A stretch of 27,803 bases of DNA. It comes from Reticulitermes lucifugus. Its lineage: Eukaryota; Arthropoda; Insecta; Blattodea; Rhinotermitidae. The notes below the pieces were generated by a model. It made no database searches, was not told the DNA's origin, and saw only the letters and a program-made list of their open reading frames with translations. This document shows positions 8,564 through 18,199 of the stretch, one piece after another (the first letter of the stretch is position 1; the number at the start of each line of letters is the position of its first letter). The position numbers and the translations under genes were made by a program. The stretch lies in assembly GCA_026260175.1 (NCBI GenBank), contig JAKCWW010007885.1, positions 1-27,803 on the forward strand. The letters are read 5' to 3'.

Positions 8564-9030
8564 ATTTTGTAGCTCGACAACAGGCAACGGGAGACAACTG
8601 TTACATTTCCATGACAACAGCCAACAGCATTATATTGTTTACAGCGACATATTAGCTCGACAATATAAAGGGAACTCACTGTTGCCTTTTCATGGCACAC
8701 AACCAACAGTTTTATATTGTTGACAGCGACATATTAGCTCGACAATACAGAGGGAACTCACTGTTGCCTTTCCATGGCAACAACCAACAATTTTATATCG
8801 TTTACAGCGACATATTAGCTCGACAATATAAAGGAAACTCACTGTTGCCTTTCCATGGCAACAACCAACAGTTTTATATTGTTGACAGCGACATATTAGC
8901 TCGACAATACAGAAGGAACTCACTGTTGCCTTTCCATGGCAACAACCAACAGTTTTATATTGTTGATAGCGACATATTAGCTCGAAAATATAAAGGGAAC
9001 TCACTGTTGCCTTTTCATGGTAACAATGGT
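8564..9030. repeat. 81-bp minisatellite, ~5.5 units
   Basis: The CCAACAG/CCAACAA landmark recurs at 8621, 8703, 8784, 8865 and 8946, giving a period of 81 bp (82 once, from an extra base at about 8697). The first unit is the most diverged. Each unit holds GTTGCC-TTTCCAT-GGCAAC, a small hairpin. Because 81 is a multiple of three, long repeats are open on the plus strand (QQFYIVDSDILARQY type) and on the minus strand (CHGKATVSSLCIVELICRC type). Two strands open at once argues for sequence composition rather than coding. Confidence 0.85.
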
Positions 9031-10204
9031 TACGCGAAAGCACCTCAATTTTGCTTTGTTCCTACATTGCAGGTCTTGTTCAGAATATCTCCCATTTCTT
9101 CTTAGATGTTCCGAGATGGCCTGTTCCGTTCAAGATTCCCCTTTAAATATTTTTATAATTTTCAAATCTCCGTCGTAGGTGTTGTGTGCCCAAATTGTGT
9201 TATTTTTTTCATTTTATCCCCCTATTATATGTGGGAAAAATCGCTACTTATGAAATCTGCTAAACATGTAGTTTTCTTCTTTCCACTTGACCTCCTTTTT
9301 CTCCCATTGGTTTACGCACGAATTCTCCTCAGCACCTTTGCTTGCAATGACATTCATTCAGCATTACAGAACAAAATTCATTCCCATACAAAGAACACCC
9401 TGTAGCTTCTATCATTTTGACCTGTATTTCGGTCATTTAAACTGTAAGATGAAGGCAGATTCATGGTGCGCAGCCTCGGCAACACAGCCCAATATACAAT
9501 GGGCCAATACCAAATGATAATAGTAGCATCGGTATTAAACTACTATGAAAACCTCATCTCAGTAACTGTGTACGGTATTCTGATCCTCAAGTTCTCACGT
9601 ATCTAAGGCAAAACAAAATCTGATATAAATGGTAGCAAGGTCTTCCCGAATTTAAATTTCTTACACGGGTGCAATTTTGATGTGATAATAGCACTCTAAA
9701 ATATTTGAATTGTGCCACATTGTCGAAACAACGGTAGCTGTGGACCGCCGAAGTAGGTTCTTCATTAATCGTCATAGTTTAGTCATCACAACGCCATCAA
9801 GTCCATCTTATGCCATAACGTTCATCGGCTATCTGGGAGTACCAAAATAAAAGTGTTTATTTATTTATTGTTCACCCTGTGTATAACAAGGTACCCATTA
9901 TCAGCCACTTATATTTATAGTACTATACCATTAATTCTAGCTCCATCAGCTAACCATATGTTGCTAATCAGTAGCTATCAAGATTATAGATATGATCTTT
10001 ATCTTGGGTCTGTTTTGGATCAACATCCATGCGTATTTGTCGGATAGGTTTCCCCGCCTTTACCCTTTCGTTTTCACCTGATCATGGTCCGTCCTAAAAC
10101 AGAAGTTTAGGGAGCAACACTATGACATTTCTGCCGTGTGACAGCCATAAATGTGTCGTGTCGTAAGATGGCTTCAATGCCAAGGCAGTCTATATAGGAT
10201 TGGG
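9031..10204. other. 1.2 kb without a supported gene
   Basis: Contains CACCCTGT motifs at about 9394 and 9873 that could be right ends of DNA elements, but no partner ends were found. Open frames at 9106-9405, 9287-9517 and 9853-10047 show no recognised domain. Confidence 0.4.
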
Positions 10205-10400
10205 TAAGTATAAAATTACGTTTTTGCACGCCATTAAGGCATATGAATTGTACATCCAACCACTCTCACTAGATGGCAGTAGATGGAGGGGAGTAATCAG
10301 CATCGGAAGCCGGCCTCTTTACCTCTGCGAAAAGAGCCTCCGGTATCCGTTGAACAGGGAGGCTGGGTGTATCCAAGACACAGAGTGGACTTTTTGGAGG
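10205..10400 (-). mobile_element. SINE-2, 5'-truncated minus-strand copy
   Basis: The reverse complement contains CAGCCTCC, GGATACCGGAGGCTCTTTTC, GTAAAGAGGCCGGCTTCCG, the ACTCCCCTCCATCTACTGCC block and the 3' end ATGCCTTAATGGCGTGCAAA. The tRNA-like head and B box are missing. Confidence 0.65.
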
Positions 10401-10431
10401 ACAGAAAAATCTGTTTCCCATCTGCCCATGT

Positions 10432-10530
10432 GACAGTTTAGTGCCGGGGTTAAGAATGAATGGAGAGATACCTTCACTCCCCCACATGCCTTCATGCGTG
10501 AACAAGAAATTTACGTTATCTTTATTTCCA
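10432..10530 (+). mobile_element. SINE-2, 3'-end fragment (plus strand)
   Basis: GTGCCGGGGTTAAGAATGAA, ACTCCCCCACATGCCTTCAT and ACAAGAAATTTACG match the 3' third of SINE-2. It faces away from the minus copy at 10205-10400, giving a head-to-head pair of truncated copies that both include the 3' end. That overlap argues for two insertions rather than one 5'-inverted one. Confidence 0.6.
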
Positions 10531-10539
10531 AATACGTGT

Positions 10540-10831
10540 AAAGTTAAAGGTATAATTTTCCCTGTCCACGCCATGAAGGCATACAGGGGGAGTAGAAGTA
10601 GACGTATAGCTCCACTCATTCTTAACCTCGGTGGTAGATGGAGGTGGGTGGTTAGCTTCACGCCCTGGCCTCTTTACCCCCGGGAAATAGCCCCGGTACC
10701 CGTTGAATAGGAGGCTGTGTGGGCCTCTTTACGGTTTGAAGAAAAGTTCCTTGCTCCTTCCAGGATTCGAACCCCCCACCGTCCGGCCCATAGCTAATCG
10801 CTATACTGACTACTCCACGTCGGCTGCACCG
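10540..10831 (-). mobile_element. SINE-2, full-length minus-strand copy
   Basis: The reverse complement starts with a tRNA-like head (TAGTCAGTATAGCGATTAGC) and a strong B box GGTTCGAATCC (plus-strand positions near 10768-10778). It continues through CACAGCCTCCTATTC, TTTCCCGGGGGTAAAGAGGC and GAGGTTAAGAATGAGTGGAG. It ends in TGGACAGGGAAAATTATACC. The 8-bp direct repeat ATACGTGT at 10532-10539 and 10832-10839 is a plausible target-site duplication. Confidence 0.75.
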
Positions 10832-10839
10832 ATACGTGT

Positions 10840-12063
10840 TAACCTCTGAATTACCAGTAGGTAATACTGCAATATTATGGTTACTTTTAGCAAGATCTTT
10901 CATGCATAAAAACTGATGTGGCAGGCCCAACTTTACATGCGATATGAACGTGATGAAACGTGTTTTGTGCCATTGTACACATTTTAAGAATGTGTGTTTT
11001 TAAAAGAATTTAGTACAAGATTGGAAGCCATTCCGCACACAGTGTGACAGGGAGGACCCATGACAAATGCCTGAGAGCTGTAGAAAAAGAACCTTACTCA
11101 AAACTAGATTTGTGATCAGTAGAATTTTAAAAGCCGTCGCACAAGGAAAAATTTGCGTGCGAGATTTTAGGTTTTAGTAGAGATGTCGATGAAAATTCAA
11201 CTGTTCTGGGACAAGATGCCATTTAAATTTTTTGTAAATATTTACCAAAGTTTAGGATGCATTTCTCTCCTCTGAATCTTCGGTAACTATTTAGTGGTGG
11301 ACACCCACAAGGCTTGAAACTTCAAAGTTTTTTTTTTTTTTCGAATTTATCTCTAGAGTATTGAAGCTAAATTCGATTACGTTATATGATAAATTTTTCA
11401 ATTCCAAAATTTTAAGTGCAGATTGTGACTAATAGGATCAGAATATCTTTGAATACTGTCACGAATACAATTATTACAATGGGTAAAATTTTTTGCCTTA
11501 ATAAAGTAAAGGCGAGTGTGTCACATTGGGGAGTATTTTACTACGGTACATATTACTTTTTTCTTCTGGTAATATAAGGGTAAATTAGATCCATTTATCA
11601 TCAAACAGCTGTAGCGCACATAGCTCGCTTTTATCTTTTCGAGGCTCGCATTTTGGTTTTAAAGAGACGATGTAATTACATGTGGAAACACTACGTCCAA
11701 CCCAACCGCGCTCTAAGTATATGGTTGGTTATGAGGCCTGTACGTGCTATGGAAGATGGGAATGGCGATCCTCTTTCGAGCAGGACAGGCTTTAGTCCGT
11801 TTCCTCTCTTTCATCATTCCTCGCCCTTCGAAACTCATTAACAACCTGCGTATAATTTAGGTGATAACAAGTACTGCATGTTCACGGGTTAATTTTTAAA
11901 AATGATTATGATGGTAAGCCTAGATGATATAATTGTGACTGAAATACTGGTCATTGTCTATCGTCTTATTTCAACAACCAAGGAAATGGGACTAGCTCTG
12001 TCTAATGGGCCTAACTGATGACGTTCTCCCATTTTCCCCATCTTCTTCTTCGGCATACGGTCC
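10840..12063. other. 1.2 kb without a supported gene
   Basis: AT-rich with a T run at 11328-11341. I recognise no protein family, tandem repeat or RNA gene. The open frame at 11653-11841 has no supporting feature. Confidence 0.45.
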
Positions 12064-12203
12064 TTACAGTTTAACCAGTGCCTCCTTCAGAATGATAGCA
12101 CATACAGATCTGTCTTCTGCTTTCTTCCTCCATCTCTTGACACCAATCGATTTCAGATAATTCTCAGTACAGTCTAGCCACCTTAATTGTGTTCCCATTT
12201 TCC
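12064..12203 (-). pseudogene. Non-LTR retrotransposon C-terminal fragment (RTE/CR1-like)
   Basis: The minus strand reads KMGTQLRWLDCTENYLKSIG, then VKRWRKKAEDRS, and ends LKEALVKL plus stop. It matches the pattern RGRP..RWLD.VE.DL...G.RRWR.KA.DR..W...V.EAK that I know from C-termini of arthropod non-LTR polyproteins after the reverse transcriptase. It differs from the other remnants in this window (no LAQDRDRW or AVMNLRVP block), so it is a second family. Only about 45 codons survive, without obvious stops until the terminal one. Confidence 0.6.
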
Positions 12204-12547
12204 CAATTCTACATGAAAATAGAGGCACTACACAGCGTCACATTCCAGTAGAGTGATCACATACATCGCAGTACGAACCACACATCTACCAAAGCCTCTC
12301 TTGTCATGTAAACCCAGTAATCTGCCCGAATTTAAATTGTAGGCAGAATTGAGTTTATTTCAACCAGTGGTACCCCTGCGAATAATTCGCAAGTAGAAAT
12401 ATTAATATATTTAATCAACAAAAATTACAGATTTTTAATTTAAATAACCATGCAATTTTTTGTACTTGCTAACCCCTGATGTTGAGTAATTTCCTTTGGA
12501 AATCAACGGATAATAAGCAACGTGTAACTAAGAAACGAAACGTTGAA
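12204..12547. other. No gene recognised
   Basis: AT-rich flank; nothing supported. Confidence 0.4.
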
Positions 12548-12644
12548 GTCGACAGTCCTGCCTCAAGCGGAGGCAAAGGAAAGTACTCGTACATGAAATA
12601 TGTTGGCTTCCCTTGGTCTCCGCTTCAAGGCAGCACTGTCGATT
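12548..12644. mobile_element. ~97-bp hairpin / foldback element
   Basis: The left arm (12548-12580: GTCGACAGTC, CTGCCTC, AAGCGGAG) is inverted in the right arm (about 12610-12644: CTCCGCTTCAAGGCAG, ACTGTCGA), with about five differences over 33 bp and a loop of about 28 bp. It is GC-rich compared with its surroundings. Confidence 0.65.
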
Positions 12645-13203
12645 TTTGACCTTAGCCCTTTTGTTAAAAACAATTTTTGGATAAAGAATTAATAAAAACA
12701 AAAAAGATCTCGATCAATGCCGAATCATAAGCTTTATAAAAATGTCTTGAAATGATCCTTTCGGTAGTTCAGTGGATCATTACGTCGCAAACATACATAG
12801 CTGTATTAATTATTGTGACGACGACGATGACGATAATGACAAGAAACGGATTGCTTATAATAAGATGCAGTATTCTACAAATGACTGATTTAGAACGGCT
12901 CTGAACTACACCCTTTCCTCACGACTGTTATTCCATAAAATAATTGCAAGTAGAACAGTTGTTAGGGCCTGCATTTATAACTGGCCTGACATATTAATAT
13001 ATTCACCACACCACCATAAAGGTTTTGGGGCCATAACTCGAACACCAGGGCGTTGTTTGTGAAATGGGTTTGCATAACCTGAACATCGCGTTGGTGCGAA
13101 ATTCGAAAACTTTTCCAGCAGGTACAAAATTTAATTCAAATAACCGCAGAGGTCGATATTTGAAGCTTACACGGCATTCATAATGAAGTGGAGGCCTACA
13201 ATC
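12645..13203. other. No gene recognised
   Basis: Contains a short GACGACGATGACGATAATGA imperfect trinucleotide run near 12817. No gene signal on either strand. Confidence 0.4.
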
Positions 13204-13424
13204 TTCTAGGATATGACGCCGTGTGGATTCCTAATGTTCTAACCACGTTTCGGAGGAGCTTGCCGCCTCCGTCTTCATGGTAATCCAACACGTGCTCTTA
13301 CTCTTGCAATCTTAAGTGTGGTTTAAGGACAGTGACTTATTGAACTTGCCTACATACGGAGGCGACCATCTCCTCCGGAACCTCGGCAGAACATTAGTAA
13401 TCCACACGGCGTCATATCCCAGAA
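13204..13424. mobile_element. 221-bp foldback element with 69-bp arms
   Basis: Positions 13204-13272 and 13356-13424 are inverted repeats of equal length. They share ATATGACGCCGTGTGGATT, AATGTTCT, CGGAGGAG and CGCCTCCGT, with about ten mismatches and no indels. The 83-bp interior has no coding signal. The minus-strand frame through the right arm (13312-13497) reads FLGYDAVWITNVLPRF by accident of the repeat. It abuts a retrotransposon remnant on its right. Confidence 0.8.
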
Positions 13425-13484
13425 AGCTAAAATATTCAAGCGCATAAGTCGCTAGATTAGTGCCACCAGTCAATTGAATCCTGT

Positions 13485-13777
13485 CCTGACCGCGCACCCA
13501 ATTCTTTTAACATCTACTTTAATATTATCCGTCCATTTGCCCCTAGGTCTCCTCATTTATATTCAGCTTGGCCGTTTAATTTTATTAGGAATGTCTGTTT
13601 TACCCCATACGTATTTCTTGACCAACCCCTATTATTCCCCTTCATTTGATCACCTCAACAATGTTTGGTGAAGATTTATGCAAATTATGTAGCTCTTCAC
13701 CATGCAAGTCTGGATTTATCTTTTCTTCTGATATTTCCTGTCTCTTTGGTCCTAATATTCTCTTCAGCTCTGTGTCC
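13485..13777 (-). pseudogene. Non-LTR retrotransposon, post-RT region remnant
   Basis: The minus strand starts DTELKRILGPKRQEISEEK, continues with HGEELHNLHKSSPNIVEVIK, and then meets a stop. Further along, after a frameshift, the pattern RRPRGKWTDNIKVDVKRIG appears. These blocks, in this order, match the segment that follows the reverse transcriptase in arthropod jockey/RTE-type elements (KRIFGPKR, then LHNLYSSPNIIRVIKSRR, then RPRRRW.DNIKMDL). Multiple stops and at least one frameshift make it dead. It overlaps the family segment seen on the plus strand at 15285-15560. Confidence 0.7.
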
Positions 13778-14006
13778 ATCTGTGTAAAAGGAAATACACG
13801 AAAACAGTAATTACTCCCAGAAGCGTTTCTTTTATGCTGTTATTTTTTGCCGTGAGCAATGTGTACTTGCTAAAATGAGGGTCAAGTCAATAAATAATGA
13901 ACATAAAACAGGAATATTCTTGAAACTGACTGTACTTAAGAGATAAGTGGGGCCTACATTGGTCTACTGTTGCTTAAAACCTGAACGACCATTAACAGTA
14001 AATTGT
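13778..14006. other. AT-rich flank, no gene
   Basis: Holds the left target duplication (13994-14006) of the next SINE and nothing else I can identify. Confidence 0.5.
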
Positions 14007-14300
14007 GGGCCGTGCCATGGCTCAGGCGGTTAGTGGCCGGGCTCTCACCGCGGAGGCTCAGATTCGATCCCCGGGTCAGTCCATGTGGGATTTGTGGTGG
14101 ACAAAGTGGCACTGGGACAGGGTTTTCCCCGAGTACTTCGGTTTTCCCCTGTCAATTTCATTCCACCGGTTCTTCATTACACGGAAAAATGAAAAAAAAC
14201 TAATCACTATCTTTATCTTCATCACAGGGCTGCACAATAAGCCCTCAAGTTTGCGGTGCGTCCGTAGCATCTGCTGCGGGGCCCTTCACCACGAAAAGAA
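14007..14300 (+). mobile_element. SINE-1, full-length copy with 13-bp target duplication
   Basis: Starts GGGCCGTGCCATGGCTCAGG and ends in an A-rich tail (CACGAAAAGAA). The direct repeat AACAGTAAATTGT (13994-14006) and AACAGTAAAGTGT (14301-14313) differs at one base. It is about 294 bp and aligns over its full length with 1485-1773. The long open frame on the plus strand (14005-14469) is a by-product. Confidence 0.9.
14018..14070 (+). promoter_or_regulatory. Internal pol III A and B boxes of SINE-1
   Basis: TGGCTCAGGCGG (14018-14029) fits the A box, and AGATTCGATCC (14060-14070) fits the B box, GGTTCGANTCC, with changes only at its first two bases. The spacing is typical of tRNA-derived SINEs. 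Whether it is still transcribed is unknown. Confidence 0.65.
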
Positions 14301-14313
14301 AACAGTAAAGTGT

Positions 14314-15284
14314 ACTGGAGTTAAAGGACCACATCGATCAGTGTACCCGGAAAACCCAAAGAATATTTGCATTAATTTAATAGAAATTAGCTCTAGTCTT
14401 GAAAGAAAACCGTATTTCAATGGTTTGAGGCCCAATACAAAGTACTATATTCTACACTGGATTATGTAGTAAGCAAGTTACTACACAAACGAATGGTTTC
14501 TAACTACGGTACGATTGCTTGTGAAAGTCTTCCAATATCTCCTGCTCTTCTGAAGTTACATTCTTAAAAGTTGGATTTTTTATATGTAAACAAAAGCATC
14601 AGTTATAAAATTTTGAAATAAAGGGCTGTGCTCAGATTCATATTTTGCTGAAGGTAAATATATTTTAATGTTAGCAGATACAAGAAGAGCTAAGTGCCCT
14701 TTTTGCTTTTAATTGTCCTATATGGAATTTTGGTACACGTACTGCGAATAAAAACTGAATTAACTGGGCGTGATTTTTATTACTTTAAAGAAAAAAGAGA
14801 TATGATAGAGCACTTTTGCATTATAGCTAGCAGGTATTGGAGCAGTAAGAAAAGGTCAGTAATTTCTGTGGTTGATTAAAACTGAGTGAGTAATAAAGAA
14901 TAATTGGAAATTTTAGAATAAAATACTCTGTTATTTCAGCATCAAGGATTTAAGTGGTCGTATTTAACTCAAAAATGAAATTAAGCGGTTAAAAAAAATT
15001 TTTGATATATTTTGGAATCATGTTCCAATTAGCTATTTTATTTTAAGGTAATCGACGATAAACAGAATTAATAGCTGAAAGTGTTTACGCCAGTAGTTAC
15101 TATATCTATATGTTTGTTGGCTTTAATTTTCTGATTTAATCTGCAGCTCTTTGTATTCATGAAAAAGGGAGGGAAGAGATATGCCTAAACGGCATACCTT
15201 GTTAAAAGTGTATGAAATATCTTGTGCGCGTGGCCAAGAATTTCATCTCTAATACGTTTTCTTTTTGTATTGGTATCATTGTTG
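14314..15284. other. ~1 kb without a supported gene
   Basis: AT-rich. The open frame at 14694-14879 has no recognised domain. Confidence 0.45.
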
Positions 15285-15602
15285 CATAGTGAGCAGATTT
15301 ATGACCCGTACTCCTCAACAAATATTATTCGTGTGATCAAATCAAGAAGAATTAGATGGACGGACATATAGCACGTATGGGAGAGTGGATGGTGGGGAAA
15401 CTTGAAGGAAAGAAAACACTCTGAAAACCTAGTCGTGGATGGGAGTATAATACTAAAGCGGATATTAAAGAAATAGGATAGGGCTTGAATTGGAATGAAC
15501 TGACTCAGGATAGGGATAAGTGGCGGGTCCTTGTGAATTTTGTAATATACCTTTGGTTTTCATAAAATGTGGGAAGTTTCTTGATTAGGTGAAAATATTT
15601 TC
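15285..15602 (+). pseudogene. Non-LTR retrotransposon, C-terminal region and 3' UTR
   Basis: The plus strand reads HSEQIYDPYSSTNIIRVIKS and RRIRWTDI, stop, then GNLKERKHSENLVVDGSI and ILKRILKK. After further stops come GMN, LRIGISGGSL, i.e. the decayed DWI.LAQDRD.WR.LVN block. The order NIIRVIKSRR..W, GN.., LVVDGSIILKRIL and then the terminal block fits the same family as 13485-13777 and 4090-4264. The 3' UTR (CATAAAATGTGGGAAGTTTC) aligns with that at 4190-4215. At least five stops. No TTAG tail is present because a SINE-3 fragment follows directly. Confidence 0.7.
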
Positions 15603-15760
15603 TTGTGAGTGTTGTGTGTTTTCAGGTAGAGATCTCTGCGACGGGTTGATCACTTGTCCAGGGGAGTCCTACGGAGTGTGGTGTGTCTGAGTGTGATCAC
15701 GAAGCCCTGAAAATGAGGAGGCCCTGACCCACTAGGGGCTGTCGAGCAACTGAAAAAAAA
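15603..15760 (+). mobile_element. SINE-3, 5'-truncated copy
   Basis: TGTGAGTGTTGTGTG, GTAGAG.TCTCTGCG, GTCCAGGGGAGTCCTACGGA, GTGTGTCTGAGTGTGATC and CACTAGGGGCTGTCGAGC align with 23177-23320. It ends in an A run (about 15751-15761). The tRNA-like head is missing. Confidence 0.75.
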
Positions 15761-15761
15761 A

Positions 15762-16405
15762 AAGCACAGAAAATTTTAGTTCCGCGGATTTATTTACGTA
15801 GTTAGGCAGTTAGTGTGGTTATTATGTTGCCCTATAAGTGGAGATTATCTACCGACTGTGATTGAGCTGGTAAAAAGGGGATAAAAAGGTTAAATGTAAC
15901 ATTTTATGCGATTTTAGGTGTAGTTAATTAGAGTTACGTAGGATTAATATTGCAGTACATATAAGCATCGAACAGGTAAAAGCTGGGCGGGTGTCAGTTA
16001 TGCATTGCATGTTACGAGAAACTGTTTACAGGGTGTTTTAATTTTGTGGCACAATACGTACTGTCCTTAGTTAAGTTCAGAATAGACTTATGGCATGTAT
16101 TACAAATAATGCTTGTGATTAGTAAAAGACAGAAGACTTAGTAACAATTACTTACGCTCAATTTTTTATTGTCCAACAATTACGCCCAGGATCAGTTATA
16201 AGTTTCGTCTGAAGCAAGTGGCCTCTACTACATTACCGACAAGAAATAATCTTGCCATTTCACTTCACTTAAACATTTCTTGTCCAAATTACTATCGTGA
16301 ATTCTAACAGTCTCTTACAAATAAGTCTCTATATTGCAAATTTCAAAAGCCGCCATTATAGGGCAGGAGCTTAGAAAAAAACAACATAAAACATTGTAAA
16401 ATATC
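15762..16405. other. No gene recognised
   Basis: AT-rich. An ACAGGGTGTTTTAATTTTGT motif at about 16027 resembles a DNA-element terminus but lacks a partner. Confidence 0.4.
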
Positions 16406-16469
16406 ATGTCGAGCTGAGCTCGACATTGTACCTGGTAAAACGGAATGCGCTGTCGAGTTTAACTCGACA
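16406..16469. repeat. Pair of related 19-bp palindromes
   Basis: TGTCGAGCT-G-AGCTCGACA (16407-16425) and TGTCGAGTT-T-AACTCGACA (16451-16469) are each perfect 9-bp-arm palindromes. They are direct repeats of one another, 44 bp apart, and share the right flank CATTG.ACC. Between them, arm position 8 changes C to T and the pairing base changes G to A, so the palindrome is kept. They could be protein-binding sites, hairpins, or the start of a decayed tandem repeat. Confidence 0.8.
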
Positions 16470-17050
16470 TTGGACCAAAAAGGTTTAAAAACCATAAGCT
16501 TCTACCGAAGCTGATTATATTTCTATATTTCACTTTACATTAGAAGAGAAAACACCCAATAAAGACACCAACACACCAGCAGCTAGAAGACATGCTGTAA
16601 CGAGTTTAAGTTTGGCAACCTGCGACATTTATTTGCAATGATGATATGCAATTAAATTTTGGAGCCTGTCAGTAATGACACTGATGATTTTACTGCAGCA
16701 CTCCTTGGTAGGTAACTATGTTTTCTAAGATTTATTTTCATAGTCAGTGGGATACGGATGGACGAGAGTGGAAGACGGATTTTATTTCCGACAGAGCAGA
16801 GAATGCTTATCTTTGCCTTCACATCAACTGTGGACCCCACATAACCTCTTCTGCATTGGGTAATGGGAATCATAGGATAAGGGCGTGAAGATGCCCATTT
16901 ACCTCCATTTAGCAATAAGTTGAAGAATGCATTTCCCAAGCGTCTTTTTGACTTGAAGCTTAATTGTTTAGAGACAGGGACCGCTTTATCTTTCATTTGT
17001 ATATGCAGTGCATGGAATGATGTTAGAACGAGAAAATTGTGTCTGTCAAA
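16470..17050. other. No gene supported; one 114-codon open frame
   Basis: A minus-strand open frame at 16652-16996 begins MKDKAVPVSKQLSFKSKRR. It is the longest frame in the middle of the window outside repeats, but I recognise no domain and no neighbouring frame extends it. Confidence 0.3.
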
Positions 17051-17074
17051 CTAACTAACTAACTAACTAACTAA
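17051..17074 (-). repeat. (TTAG)6 retrotransposon tail (minus strand)
   Basis: Six CTAA units on the plus strand, i.e. TTAG on the minus strand, lie downstream of the minus-strand retrotransposon 3' end that follows, as at 4265-4290. Confidence 0.8.
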
Positions 17075-17306
17075 TTGTCTAAGTAACTGACCAAAGAAAG
17101 AAATAACTAACTTCAAGGAACGGAGTCTTTCAGAAGCTAATTATTCTTCCTCATCCAGTCAAGCAATCCGCCGCACTGTATACACCTCGAAGCTTCATTA
17201 CCGTGTTGACAACATCATGCAACTTCCCATTATTCTGAGCCAGATTAATCCAATTTCCTACCACCCATCCTATTCCTTTAGGATCAATATAAATATCTGT
17301 GCCATC
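17075..17306 (-). pseudogene. Non-LTR retrotransposon, C-terminus and 3' UTR
   Basis: The minus strand from 17306 to a stop at 17151-17153 is open for 52 codons and reads GTDIYIDPKGIGWVVGNWIN, LAQNNGKLHDVVNTVMKLRG and onward. It aligns with the family's WTDNIKVDLK.IG....DWI.LAQDRD.W...VNAVMNLR terminal block. The 3' UTR of about 75 bp then leads to the TTAG tail. It is 5'-truncated. This is the best preserved of the terminal-block remnants in the window (no internal stop), but it is only a fragment. Confidence 0.7.
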
Positions 17307-17913
17307 TAGTCATCTGATTATTTCATACCAGAAAATACTGAATGGATTTCGGTTCATTTTAGTACTCGGGGTCTTCAAACCGACAAACTTCCAGGTTTAC
17401 TTACATGTTTTTTCTTTATTGATTTTCGTTCTTTTGTATAAATTCGTAGTTGATCATTTTTAGAATGTGTAAGTTTCTTATGAACTGCCTGCAGTCATCC
17501 CTTCCTCACAGGGCGCAAATAATTTTTCTCAAACGTGTCTTTGAGGTCAGAAACGGTGGATGACTTGTGTGCGTAATAGCAGAATTAAGGAAAAAAACGT
17601 GAGCTAGGTTTACCTTTTAAATCACACTGTAAAATATTACAGTTATATCTTAAGTTTATGTGACATTGTAATGTGCTTTTTATTGTTGCTGGTGACGAAT
17701 AGGCATAAGGCAATGTCTAATATTAGAAATAGTATTTTAAAGTGAATGTCTCGTGGCGAGTGCGAGTAGTTATTTCTGGTTTAGATTAATCCAGTAACTA
17801 ATTATGTATTGTGTCTAATTATCTAACTTTTCTTACAGACATATTTGGTTCTATTTTGAGCAAGAAAACGGTGCAAGTCCTTGAATTTTATCCTCCATAA
17901 AATTCCTCCTAAG
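17307..17913. other. No gene recognised
   Basis: AT-rich; nothing supported. Confidence 0.45.
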
Positions 17914-18040
17914 TGTCATTTGTCTTTATGTGCGGACTACCGCGTTGCATGTTCACGTGTAAAGGCATTAAAAGCACTGGATTACAGGCTTACACACGTG
18001 AAAGGTCATGTAATGTATTTTTAGCACATAAGTGACAAAG
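17914..18040. repeat. Imperfect inverted repeat
   Basis: GTGTCATTTGTCTTTATGTGC and CATGTTCACGTGTAA (17914-17962) face TTACACACGTGAAAGGTCATG and GCACATAAGTGACAAAG (17990-18040). Gaps and mismatches are present, so this is a decayed foldback element at best. Confidence 0.45.
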
Positions 18041-18199
18041 ATTACTGCTAAAGCCAGGCTTATTGAACACAAAATGTCTGGCCAAATGTACCGTGTTTTT
18101 TTTATTTTGTACGCTGTTTAAGTGACTGTGGTAATGTGCAGTTTTTATTGCATAACTTTCTATCCGATAACACTTTTACATTTACAAATATTACTCTGC

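Noticed and set aside
8690-9105. Paired sense and antisense proteins over the 81-bp array
   Set aside because: Both are explained by a stop-poor unit whose length is a multiple of three.
10205-10530. Single SINE-2 with a 5' inversion (twin priming)
   Set aside because: Both inverted and direct parts include the 3' end of the element, so two insertions explain it better.
14005-14469. 154-codon protein
   Set aside because: It reads through the full-length SINE-1 copy and its flank.
16652-16996. 114-codon minus-strand gene
   Set aside because: No recognised domain, no extension in neighbouring sequence, length within chance for the window; kept only as a note.
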